DNA of 64,000 nt from Latrodectus hesperus (Eukaryota; Arthropoda; Arachnida; Araneae; Theridiidae), in contig CM075853.1 in assembly GCA_037975125.1 (NCBI GenBank), positions 38,029,113 to 38,093,112 on the forward strand. Direction: 5' to 3'. The notes beneath the pieces were generated by a model. It had not been told where the DNA came from. It saw only the letters and a list, made by a program, of their open reading frames with translations, and made no database searches. Every line of letters starts with the position of its first letter. Position 1 is the first letter of the stretch. Positions 1 to 10,881 of this stretch are shown here, one piece after another. The translations under genes and the position numbers were made by a program.

Positions 1-52
1 ATACAGCATAATTAAGCCTACTGCAAAATACATAAAAATAATTTTTACTGGA

Positions 53-160
53 CAAGCCGTAATTTTTCACTCCAGACATCATATTTCTGTTTCATTGTAT
101 TATGTCCAAGCCGTAATTTTTCACTCCAGACATCATATTTCTGTTTCATTGTATTATGTC
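53..160. repeat. Perfect 54-bp tandem duplication
   Basis: The unit beginning CAAGCCGTAATTTTTCACTC at 53-106 is repeated without visible change at 107-160. The absence of divergence means a recent duplication or an assembly artefact. Confidence 0.95.
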
Positions 161-574
161 TAGTGGAAATCCCTTTCAAAATAAGTCATTGATAGCCAGT
201 TGTCATTAACATATAGATTATCCCAATAATTAAGTATTTTTAACTAAGCATTTTAAATTGCTATGGGAAAAGATTTATAGACTTGTAATGAAACATATAT
301 TGAGAGAGAGAGAGACAGCTGACTTTGAACACTCATAGAACTAAGATATGGTATTTTTAGTTGTTGAAATAGTAAGCCACTTTCTTTTCACATATGTCTG
401 AATACATTTTTTTCATCAAATTATTAAGTAAGAAATTTGCAAAAGAATCAATCTGTTGTAATGTCTCATAGCCAGCAATTGATATTTCAAGAGCCTCTGT
501 TGGGGAGGGTGGGTAGGGAGACGGTTGGTGCCAGCTGTACTTTACAGTTTGGACTTTAAAAACCATTTATTATT
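161..574. other. AT-rich, no gene seen
   Basis: AT-rich DNA with a short GA run near 302-314. The minus-strand ORF at 357-566 has no recognisable composition or motif and I do not support it. Confidence 0.6.
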
Positions 575-948
575 CAATGTGATGCCTCAAACTTAGGAAT
601 AGGTGTAGTTTTATCTCAGAGAGATCAAAATGAAAATGAACACCCTATCCTGTTTTTGAGTAAAAGATTTTCAAATTCTGAGAAAAATTATAATACTATA
701 GAAAAGAAATGTGCAGCAATAATTTTTGCTAGTTACTAAATTAAAATATTACTGATGGTCAGTATAAATTTGTTATCGAAACTAATCACAACCCTTTAGT
801 TTGGTTAAAACATCATACAGGATCTAATCCCAGACTTTTAAGGTGGGCTTTGGTACTTCAAAGCCTAAATTTTGATATTGTTCACAGAAAAGGCAAATTA
901 CATCAGAATGTCGATAGTCTCAGTAGAATGCTGAATAACCAAACATAA
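575..948 (+). pseudogene. Ty3/gypsy-type retrotransposon RNase H relic
   Basis: Plus-strand translation gives the start of a gypsy-class RNase H domain: QCDASNLGIGVVLSQ, then FLSKRFSNSEKNYNTIEKKC, ending in a stop after CAAIIFASY near 736. After a frame change near 750 the domain resumes with FVIETNHNPLVWLKHH, RLLRWALVLQSLNFDIVHRK and finally NVDSLSRML before a stop at 946-948. The order DAS, SKR, TIEK, NHNPL, RWALxLQ, SLSR is that of the RT-RNase H junction of Ty3/gypsy polyproteins. No RT, integrase or LTRs were found alongside, and the frame is broken, so this is an isolated decayed fragment. The family level is inferred from motifs only. Confidence 0.8.
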
Positions 949-1239
949 TTATTTTCTAAAATATTAAATTAAAATGTTTCCTTTTAATACAAATTTCAAT
1001 TGTTGTTTCATGCGTACATAATTTCTTTAAAAAAATTTTTTTATAATAATGATGTGTCTATTTGTAAATTTAGCTAGTGTTGCAAATTCTGTTGTGTTAC
1101 ATAATTATTTTGTGCTCTTTTGATATGTTTTTATTTTGTATTTAATATTATATAATTCCATATATTTTTGTGTATCAGCCAGAGTCTGATTGATCAGGGC
1201 TATCTGTAATACTAAATTTTGCTCTATGTTGTTTGTGTG

Positions 1240-2080
1240 TGTTTTTTTTTTTTTTTATTGCAGGTTGATTTCCGTAGAATGAAAAAAAAAAAAACTCCGG
1301 GGAAGGAAGGAATGTTGTTGTTGTTGTTGCATGCCCCCAAAGGCCAGCAGCACTAGACCAGGTCCATGACGTTGTACACTCTACAATAATCCAAAACCAG
1401 AAGAGGGTCGTCAACCAAGTCCTGCCTGGAGAGCCCTTGGCACTCAAGGATATGTTTAGGCGAAGCCTGATCGGTAGAGCAGTTAGTACAGGTTTCAAAG
1501 GTTCGGGAACCCCCAGAAAATTTTAGGGTCTTAAGATGTCCACTTCGAAATCGGGCGAGAATAATTTGTTCCTGACGACTTAAGTCGTTAGTCAGGGAGC
1601 CTCCGGGACGGGAACTTTGGTACCAGTAATGTACCGGAGGGACAATCCAAGCTATCCTGTTCTTAATTTTTTCTCTGGAGTGAATCTCCGTGAAAGTGTG
1701 AGGAGCTAAATTAAAGGAGGCCTCGCCAGCACCAGCTTTCGCGAGAATATCCGCAATTTCATTTCCTCAATATCGACGTGGGAAGGAATCCACAGCGGAT
1801 GAATCTGATGAGATATAGAAAGGCGTTTTAACTTGTTAACTATTGTCACTCCAACATTGTCTCTTAACAATTTGCCAATTGCATAGGTGCTGAATTGCAC
1901 TTCTGCTGTCAGACAGAATCCAAACCTCCTTTCCATAAGGAAAAGATGAAAAAACCTCAAGGGCCTCATCAATGGCTATCAGTTCACTGTGAAAAACCGA
2001 ACAGTGATCGGGATTTCTCCTCTGAAGCTTTAATTCATGGTCTTGAGATTTGACGAAAATACCACTGCCGGATCGGAAAA
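1240..2080 (-). pseudogene. Non-LTR retrotransposon 3' end (RNase H and C-terminal Cys-His region)
   Basis: The minus strand from about 2080 encodes an RNase H-like region in several frames: SGSGIFVKS, HSELIAIDEAL, then ILSDSRSAIQ-like and LRDNVGVTIVNKLKRLSISH, HPLWIPSHVDIE. It continues into a C-terminal Cys-rich stretch related to the ECQGL/DDPLLVLDY ends of arthropod I/Jockey-like ORF2 proteins. Downstream are a (TTG)n run on the plus strand at 1314-1328 and a T-run at about 1239-1254. Read on the minus strand these are a 3' UTR, an AATAAA-type signal and a poly(A) tail, so the 3' end of the insertion is near 1240. At least two frame breaks are present. It is 5' truncated, as is usual for LINE copies. 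Confidence 0.75.
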
Positions 2081-2375
2081 AGAGGAAGGATATAATTTAC
2101 TGTGTTTTTATAGTTATAATATTTCTCAATTATCAGTGAAAAAAGTATTTATTTAATTCAAATCAGAAGTTTACTTTTTATACATGGCTACTTCTAATAT
2201 TTCTACCTTTCAAGAGGTGGAAATAAAGGCAACTTATGTATATTGGATCCAATGTCTTCATTGCCCCAAAAATGGTTTGTTCTTAGTAATTTAGACATAG
2301 GAACAGAGGAGATGATTCTAGAAATATCATTTCACATGGGGGACATACGACTGTGGCCTTTTTTACGAGCCTTAG

Positions 2376-2492
2376 CCACTATTAGTAAACACGGTGGATC
2401 TTTTGTTGGGTTGGGATTCGGACTCGCTATCTTCCGATAATTCAATCGAACGCCCTAATGAACCAGGACACCACGGCCTCTTCAAATCAGAG
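2376..2492 (+). other. Possible unrecognised plus-strand exon
   Basis: A 117-nt GC-richer open stretch lies between a plausible acceptor (pyrimidine run, then CCTTAG ending at 2375) and a plausible donor CAGAG|GTTAGT at 2492/2493. It is phase 0 at both ends. It encodes 39 residues including DSDSLSSDNSIE and PGHHGLFKSE. I do not recognise the product and found no matching neighbour exon. It may equally be part of a transposable element relic or chance. Confidence 0.22.
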
Positions 2493-4740
2493 GTTAGTAT
2501 TTATAAATTCCTTATTCTTAATAATCACAACTTGAGTTTACTTAGAAGCTTTTATCATTTTAGTTGTAAAAGTAAAAACATGATACAAACATCTTCCAGT
2601 TAATACAAAAATGTTCACATATGAATTCACGACTTCCTATTTGTTAAACGAAAGTAGGATTATCATTTTTAAAGCTTTTGAAACTTTTGAAACCTGAAAC
2701 ATTTAATGAAATAATGCTACTTTTGTTTCATAAAATAACATTTGAAATGCCATTGGTTGATCTATAAATATTAGTTTAAGTGTTTTAAGCGAAAGGTAAT
2801 TTTCTGAACAATGTTCTCACTATTATACAATTCTTCTTGCTTATTACATTATGCTAAATTCAAAAAGAAACTTTTTGAATGTAAGGAACCTGAAAAGTGA
2901 ATTCTTTATCCAAAACACAATGAAAAGAGCATTCAGTTTTGGGAAACTACGTTCAGGTCTAATTTTTAGGTGGTATGTGTGTATTTTTAGAGAAAAATTT
3001 ATTTATTGTTCAATATTACTTTTATAATTGGTACGATATGTCATGGGTGGTATATGCAAGGTATGTTCTGTATAGTTTATAAAAGATTAACAAAGGCTTG
3101 GACTTTCAGCTCATGAAAAGACAGATAATTTTCACCTTAACAGAAAATGAATTTTGTGATTTGAAATTTGAAAAATATGTAAATTTTAATGAATTTAAAA
3201 TGTTATTCTTTTTAGAAGAATAATACTGCTATCAATTCAATGAAGCAAATGTGTGTGTGTGAAATCAATATTTTTCGCGTCAAGTTATTAGTGTTTTCAA
3301 AAGTTGTGTGGCTCGCATTTAATATGATACACATTGGACTACTACGAAAGATTTAAGTCTACTATAGTTTGTCTTATTTGGAAAGTATTTTCAAGAACTG
3401 GGTAACTTATAAGAATAATTTGATCTTGGGCAATTAACTGAAATATTTTATTTTAAAAGCACAAAAATAGAAAGATTAAATATGATTTATAAACTTTTTG
3501 TCCTGGAACAGAGTTTATTAAATTTTTTCCTAATCATTCACCCATTTTTCTCATAGAATTTTGATAAAATATGTGATTTTTTAGTAAAAAAATAGCTTTA
3601 TCAATAAGATTACTTGATAGTATTTTCATGTTTTGCAAAAATGAAAGAAAATTTTTTTCTCCATTACAATGACAAAAATTTTTAAGTTTTTTTATTATTT
3701 TCACAATGACTAAATAATTTCAATTCCTCTCAAAAACTATAGTTCACACAGAGAATTATTTATAGACTTTAGATATATTGAACACTGAAAAAAGTAAATC
3801 ACGCAATTCATTTGGAAGGCATAATAATTTATACATCTCCCTTTCCTTAGAAATACGCACAAATTTTTCTTAAATATAGATCATATAAAATTACACTAAA
3901 AATATACAAATATGTTAGCCACTGGGCACAGACAAAAATATCTTAATGCCGTTTTACTGTATATAATGAATTATATCATTTAGGTGTTTGTATTTTAATT
4001 ATATTACCCTTCATCGTACACAAAAGTTTTATAATATATTACAAGGTACAGTTTTAGAAAATATAGAAAGTCTTGGAAATATGCATATTTCTATTATAAT
4101 CATTACAAATTTATCCATAAAAGTTGACTGATTGACTCAAAATGTATGAAACTATTATTATATTTTCTAAATTATAAACGAAAATAGGTAAAATTGATGA
4201 AATAGGATTATGTTAAATTGTTTTTACATATTTAGCTTTAAAATATTCTTTCATTTAGTGCATTTCAATTACACCTTCACATTAAATGTTACATGATAGA
4301 TCCTACATTAATATAGATACGTAATAAAAGTTTAACGTAAATGAAGAATTTTAGCTCCTATAATCTCTCAAAATTTAAATCAGAATTTCGGGAATTCAAT
4401 TAAGAACAAGTAAAGAATATGTCATATTGAAATTTTAAAAAATGTAAATTAAAAGGTGAGAAAATCACAGTCATTGTAGTTTTGCTATGAACTGAGAAAT
4501 ATATTGATTTAGTTCTAGCATAAATAATTCCTCCAGAAATTATTTAAAATATGCAATACTCAAATGTTTCTTTCTTATTTTTTTACACAACATTTTACTC
4601 GTCTCTTCAATTGTACCATAAATTGAATATATGTGTTATTGTAGCATCATTGGAAAGTTTTTGGCAATAAAATATCATGGCAGTAAGAGAAAAATTATAT
4701 TTCCCAGTAATCCACGCAATAAAAGGAAACTTTTTATTCC
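2493..4740. other. AT-rich, nothing recognised
   Basis: Very AT-rich DNA with no credible ORF, repeat structure or RNA gene that I could see. Confidence 0.6.
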
Positions 4741-5660
4741 ACGTCTTTTCACTTGACCCCACGATGAAGATTTCAGCCAATGACACTTTTATCTCTAGCG
4801 ATTTGCGCCAAGTAAGAGAGGGGGCAACAAAATAACCACATTACGAGGCAATATTTCAAAACTCGCTGTATGTGATGCCAACTTCAAAAGAGGAAATTAA
4901 GTACCCATTCACGAGGGACAGAGTACATGTGGGAAACACATCACAAAAGTATGTGAGGAGCTTTCGGGGAAGGAATATCACCGCCATTACTCAAAACCTC
5001 CGCACGCGTGTGGCCATCCATAACAAACCTACTCTCAACGCTCCCAAGTTTTAAGAGTTAAAACCGCTAATGGCACCTTTACTTTACGACCTCTGCCACT
5101 TAATACCTCTCTCTCTCTCCTCTCTGGGAAGAGAAGTCCAAGAAAGGGGTTGGCAGGCACGAAATTGCACCATCGATAATTTCCACTTACACCATTTACG
5201 GCAAAGATCCCTCTGAAGGGCACGGGGGACAAGCTGGAGGGGTGGACGAGGAATGGCCGGATTACGGATGCCATAATCCGCTCTCACTCCCCTGCCACTA
5301 ATCACCTGGAAAGTCATCTTTTCCTCCAGGATGAGGTAAAGGTAGAAAGGATGGCTCGTCCGTGGAAAGGAATGGGGATGAGAGGTAAGGGCTAAGTCGT
5401 AATCAACGATATGGGCTCAGAACTGTTAATGGCCCGGCGCGGGCCCCACAGCGGTAATCCTTTACTTTCATGACGACCTCTCTTGCCTTCTCATCCTCAC
5501 CAGAAGGCGTGAAAAGGGCTCTTTTTAAAGGAACGACGACTCTTCCGAAAGGTTTTCCTTGGAGATGGATGAGGAAGCGACTTTGCAAAGGATGGCTCAG
5601 AAGATCGGGGAGAGCTTACTAATTCCGGTAATTTGGTCATTCTAGGTGATGAACAGGAAT
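4741..5660. promoter_or_regulatory. GC-richer non-coding island
   Basis: Base composition changes abruptly to GC-richer sequence with purine- and pyrimidine-strand runs (for example CTCTCTCTCTCC near 5107) and TAATCC/TAATCA-type homeodomain cores. It lies about 5 kb beyond the LMO stop. Short ORFs occur on both strands, but none has conserved motifs or splice signals at sensible places. The composition resembles the other islands in the window. I infer a regulatory element or an untranslated exon. Confidence 0.35.
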
Positions 5661-5728
5661 GCTGCATATTCTTATAGCACAAGTAAATCCCTAAATCCAT
5701 AGGTTAATGAGAACAAATAGAGATTTTA

Positions 5729-5800
5729 TAGTAATCTATCAAGAAATTATTAGATGTACTATGTAATCTATCAAGAAATTAGATGTAATCTATCAACAAA
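5729..5800. repeat. Short three-copy repeat (AATCTATCAAGAAATTA-like)
   Basis: GTAATCTATCAA recurs three times with AAATTA-type endings. Just beyond, a perfect 18-bp palindrome TGTAGTTTTAAAACTACA occupies 5949-5966. Confidence 0.7.
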
Positions 5801-7790
5801 TATTTAAACTGTTATTAGGTTAAAAGGAAAATCCACACACGGAAATATCCTTAGATAAATAGATTACTGCAAGCCTACCGAAAATTCAGAAAAAATGCCT
5901 TTTCATTTAGTCAATATTTGAGCTTCTGTGTTAATTTTAGTTTAAAACTGTAGTTTTAAAACTACATGATATCGTGACAAATAAAATGAACAAATTCCTT
6001 CAAAATACAGAACTTAGTCTCTTTAAATTACAGAATCATCCACAGTAAAAAAGTTAATATACTTACTACATATAATAGAAACTAATGAGTTGTTTATCAA
6101 ACACTAATGTCAAAATAATTTGGGAAAATATACATATCGACGATCAAAATTTCATTCTTATGGTACAGGATAAATTCTGATTTTTATAAGTTCATTCTAA
6201 AGTGACCAATATTTAAATGTTGATTCTCCAGTTGCTCACTTTTATTATATTTAGATTACTTTCCTCCCCCCTCCCAAGTTATTCATCAACATAAATATTG
6301 GTAATCTTATCTTGCGAGCAACTATGGACTTGATGATGAATGCTCTTTCTTGATCATTCTGATATCTGGCATTATAATTTGTGACCAGATGTTTTCAAAC
6401 TTCTAATGATAACAAAATTAAGGTTATCTGTTAATTATTTCAATATATGATATTTTATTTTGAACAATTTAGGTACATATAAAAGCAGTTGTTTTAAAAA
6501 TAATCCAATGGTCATTGGAAAATTGTTCAATAAAAATTCGATGAGATATCTATAAGATCCTGTCGAACTTTTAATAAATTAAAATAAAGATGAGAATGAA
6601 AAAAATAGTAAACTAAAGCATAATTAAACTATAAGAGACGATATTTTTTCTGTATAAATTAAAATTGAAAAGTGAAATTTAAATATTTTTCTTTTCCTAG
6701 TACAAATAACTCTTTATAAAAAAATATTAATCACTTCTGTTTAAAATTACTATAATTTTTGGAAAATGTTAAAATTGCATTATCGTTTGTAAACGATTGA
6801 ACATTGTCCAAATAATATCGCGATTGTAATTTAATTCCTATTTTACCAAGATTCATCCATCAAGATGTATATTTAATTATGAAGTCGATTGCCATGCTGG
6901 TCAATTTATTCTCAGCATTTTATATGAGAAAAGAAAATAACAAATAAGAAAATTCTTGGACACATACTTGTGATGCTAACAACTAAAATAATCTTTATTG
7001 TGAACCTTTATTCCAAATATTATGAATGTGTGATCTTTTTCTATAAAAATTCATAGTGCTCTAACAAACAACGGTAGCCATTGATTTTTTTATTGATATA
7101 AACTGCATTGCCCCTAGAATCATCTTACTGTAAATAAAAAAATTTTATTTTAGATTCTTTACTAAATAAATTTCATATTCTAATTATTTATTATAAGATG
7201 ATTTATAATTGAAATATTTTTATTTTTCCAAATTTTTGCTTCTTGAGTAGAACTTTGAAATTTCAGTAAAAGCGAAAATTTTGCAAAGGAAAAGAAACAA
7301 AAAAATAATTCTACAATTTTGTGAGAAAAATCAGCACATATTATTTTCCAACAAATCAGATTTTCTTTTCCAGCAATTAACAAGTGTATTTTGTTTTTAA
7401 ATTGTATTCATAATTTTATTCGAAATTTAATATTTTGCTATTTCTTATCTAACATTAAATTAAAATTGAATAATTTATGTTTTTATGTAATTACATAATT
7501 TTAATTGAATTCATAAATATTTATAAAACGTTTTTTTTTTCCAATTACAAATTTCATTCGAATTTGCCACATAACTTAGATATAAAAATGCTGAAAAATC
7601 AATCAGGTATAATAAGAAAAAGAAATTCTGTATAACTTTATGTGATTCTTTCATTTTTACTGTATTTGAATTCTTAATTCTACTTTTTCTTCCATCGGAA
7701 TAGAACCTTGAATTTTTGGCATTTGTCTTTTGAGTCCTATTTCATTTTAATAAAAAATAAAATATTGACAAAAAACACTTGATTATCGGC
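5801..7790. other. AT-rich, nothing recognised
   Basis: Apart from the 18-bp palindrome at 5949-5966, no gene, RNA or repeat was recognised. Confidence 0.6.
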
Positions 7791-10670
7791 AACAAATTTT
7801 ATTCATTGATTATACATGAATGTACAGATTTGTGCTTTCAGTTTCTACATCTATACAATAACAAACAGACTTTTTATTATGCTTTTTTGATTATTATACA
7901 TTAGACTTATTTACATATAAACTCACTTTAATACATTTACATACAATGATACAAACATTTGCACTTCAAAATTTGCAACTTATTTAGAAGACATATCAGA
8001 AGATTTTTTGTACATTTATGGCACAAAAATAGTTATATGCTATTAATAGTGCAATAATTTTCATGATGGTAGAGAATATGCATTATTTAAAAATATACAA
8101 CTAAGAATTTAATTTTTTCGAATAATATGAAAATTTTCAAAAGGAAATCTAATATAACTTTTTATTATAATATCATTTATAGCTTTATGGTTATATTTTC
8201 AACTAATAAGGTAGCAATAACCAAAACAATATATACTAACTGCACGAAAATGAATATTTTTAATGGATTTAAATTCCACACATTAATTTTTACGATATTT
8301 ATTTTAAGTAATATCAACATAATATTCATTAAATATATATATTAATAAACAAATAGAGTTACATTATAAAATAATATATAAGTATATATAAATTAATAAT
8401 AAATTTTAAATAATTATTTTCAAAGTTTTACAAATAATTTATCTTTTTATTGATTAACAGAGGAATAAAATTGGCACAAAGTATTCCATTCAGTTTATTT
8501 TGAATGTTTTACTAATATTTTTTAATTAATAATTTTTCCAGTTATTTTATTATGATCGTCATAATAGTACACAATTAAATATTCATTTTTTATCATTTTG
8601 AAACGCTTTCATTAATCAATTATAAATGAAATTCTTATTTTATTAGAAATTAGTTTAATTGGAAACACCATTACCTGCCCTCTTAATTTGTGATTAAAGA
8701 AAATAAATTAAATTTATTCATCAATTATAGTTATATATTTAAACCATTATATAAAAATAATTTAATAAGTCTAAGATTTATACAATTTATTATTGCAAAT
8801 CCCGGCACTGATGATTTTCTGTTGAAATCAATTCAGATATTCTTGAACAATACTAACACTTTTCCTTATATATTGTAAGTGTTTAAATTAAAAATCACAG
8901 TAAAATAATGAAAACACATTAAAAATTAAAATTACAGTTTTCGTCAATTTGGATAATTTACATTAATTAAGAAGCATGAATTGAAAACATGCTATTAATT
9001 TAACATTCAAACTATTTCGGCTTATTAATCACCAGTAAATGGAGTTTTTTTTTTAAGTTTATGAAGTACATTATTAAGTATGTTAATAGTAAAAAATAAG
9101 CAAAAACAAGTATAATATAAGAGATTTTAATTTATGAATACACAATAATATTTTAAATAAAAATTTATGGTTACGATTTTTACACCTTAAAAGCTTCAAT
9201 CAAATGTTATTGTAATTTTTATATGAATTTTAAGCATGCAATATGAAGAGCTTTTCATTCTTAAATATGATAGACAAAAAAATGAGCATGTCATAATTTA
9301 ACGCGACTGAAAACGGAAGCAGGAAAGCTGAATTTAACGATTTGATAATTATTGGAATTGAATAAAAATAAGAAATCATTCCAGAAGAAAATATTTGCTA
9401 CAACATGATATAGCCCTATAAGCTGGAAATACGTCAATTAAAAATGTTTATAAGAGCTTGTTTTCGAAATCTCAAATATCATTGTTTATGTTAAATGATT
9501 ACCAATATTCACTGTCATATACATATAATGAAAATCTTTGTCTATAATAGACACGTAAGTCTTGAATACGATCATTAATGATACATATTCTTTGAACGAT
9601 GCAACTGATCTTTAATATATAATTAAAATCTTTGTAACAGACACATGAATTTTCTCTGACTGCTATATCAAACTAGAAACATAATTTGAACGATGCAACT
9701 GATCAATCAATTTTGTATTTTGCTTCATAATCTAATTTTAAAGAAATAGAATATCGCTGTAAATTTAATTTAAATAAAGGAATGTTCATTGATATTTGTT
9801 TGAACCTTTTTTATACATTCAGAATGAATAGAATATTCTGCATATTAATACTTCGTATTGCTTAATATTCTAAATTCAGATAATTTTTGAAGACGAATAG
9901 TTCTAGTATTGATGATGCATAGCAGTAGGCAATAAAAGCTACTACCAATGAAAATTTTTGACTACAACAAATTCGATCGGTGAAATGTTTCATAAATAAA
10001 ATAATTATAATCTTGGTATCAGTAAGATAATTAACTATCATAAAACACACTCATGTATTGTAAGAATAAAACAGTATCGCACATTGAAGTGTTTACTTGC
10101 AGAATATATAATACATTAAAAAATCAATTTTGGAACTATTTCACAGTATCCATCATACAAAATACGTCACCGATGCCGTATAATCAAGGACTCCAAATTT
10201 TGAATTTTTTTGGCGATGAAGAAATGTTGCCAAGATGACGTCTTGTGACGTATCCAGATGACGTAAATAATAGGGTTGCAAAATACAATTTTCTGCATAA
10301 CTTTTATAGGTTCAATATCTATAACGTAATAAAAACCAGGTTGCCTGATACATAAGCAAATCCGCTAAAAAAGTCACCAAACTCAGAATTTGGCATCCCG
10401 GATTATACGGCATCTGTGCCCAAAATTATATCTTTAGATCAACAATTTCAAACATCCAAATAGTTCATAGCAGAAGTCTAAGTCATTGGTGTGACATATT
10501 AATGACTCCGATATGGTATGAAACATCACAGACACAGTTGAAATTTGAGATCTTTCGAAGAAACAAATCAAATATGAACAATGCACCAATGAAAATGCGG
10601 TGGTTCATACGTTTTTCCGACCCACGTTAGCTCCGTCTGGTAGCTGGGGGTGAGTCTTGTTCAGGAATTG
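7791..10670 (-). other. Probable LMO 3' UTR and flank, end not determined
   Basis: The sequence directly 3' of the LMO stop must start as 3' UTR, because the stop exon shows no further donor use that I can support. It is very AT-rich. Candidate AATAAA signals on the minus strand occur at 8639-8644 and 7798-7803, but such hexamers are expected by chance here, so the end is unknown. I looked for the miR-9 site known from the Drosophila Lmo UTR (plus-strand CTTTGGT) and saw none. K-box-like TGTGAT occurs on the minus strand near 10524 and 8893. A 94-bp tandem duplication sits at 9531-9718. Confidence 0.4.
9531..9718. repeat. 94-bp imperfect tandem duplication in putative LMO 3' UTR
   Basis: AAAATCTTTG at 9531 recurs at 9625. 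The 20-mer TTTGAACGATGCAACTGATC at 9591-9610 recurs exactly at 9685-9704. Both pairs have a 94-base period. Sequence between the anchors has diverged strongly, so the 20-mer is better kept than its surroundings. Confidence 0.8.
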
Positions 10671-10881
10671 CTACCGTCCATCGTATGGCGAGTCTCCGCT
10701 GCCGTAACCACTGGACCCGTCGTCTCGGACTGTCGTTTCAGTTATCTGCTGCGCCTGACGCTTCAACTGAGCCAATCCGTTTGAAGTGAAGGGAAGTGAA
10801 GCGAACAAGACCCTTTCTTCGTAATCATATTCGCAAAGAATCTTGTTGTCGTACAGATAAAAGCGGTCCCCAACACAGAAC
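10671..10881 (-). CDS. LMO: LMO terminal coding exon, end of LIM2 and C-terminal tail
   Basis: The acceptor TTTTTCAG lies just above 10881 and the stop TAG is at 10671-10673. The exon starts [20 protein letters not shown], completing LIM2 with C145 and D148. It then gives an arthropod-like [11 protein letters not shown] segment and a polar tail of about 40 residues with QLKRQAQQ, a Ser/Gly/Asp stretch and terminal DSPYDGR. The tail has no recognisable domain and is probably disordered. Its length and the absence of a homeodomain mark the gene as LIM-only. Confidence 0.92.

Noticed and set aside
7791..10670. miR-9 target site in the LMO 3' UTR, as in Drosophila
   Set aside because: I searched by eye for CTTTGGT on the plus strand and found none. 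The UTR end is also unknown.
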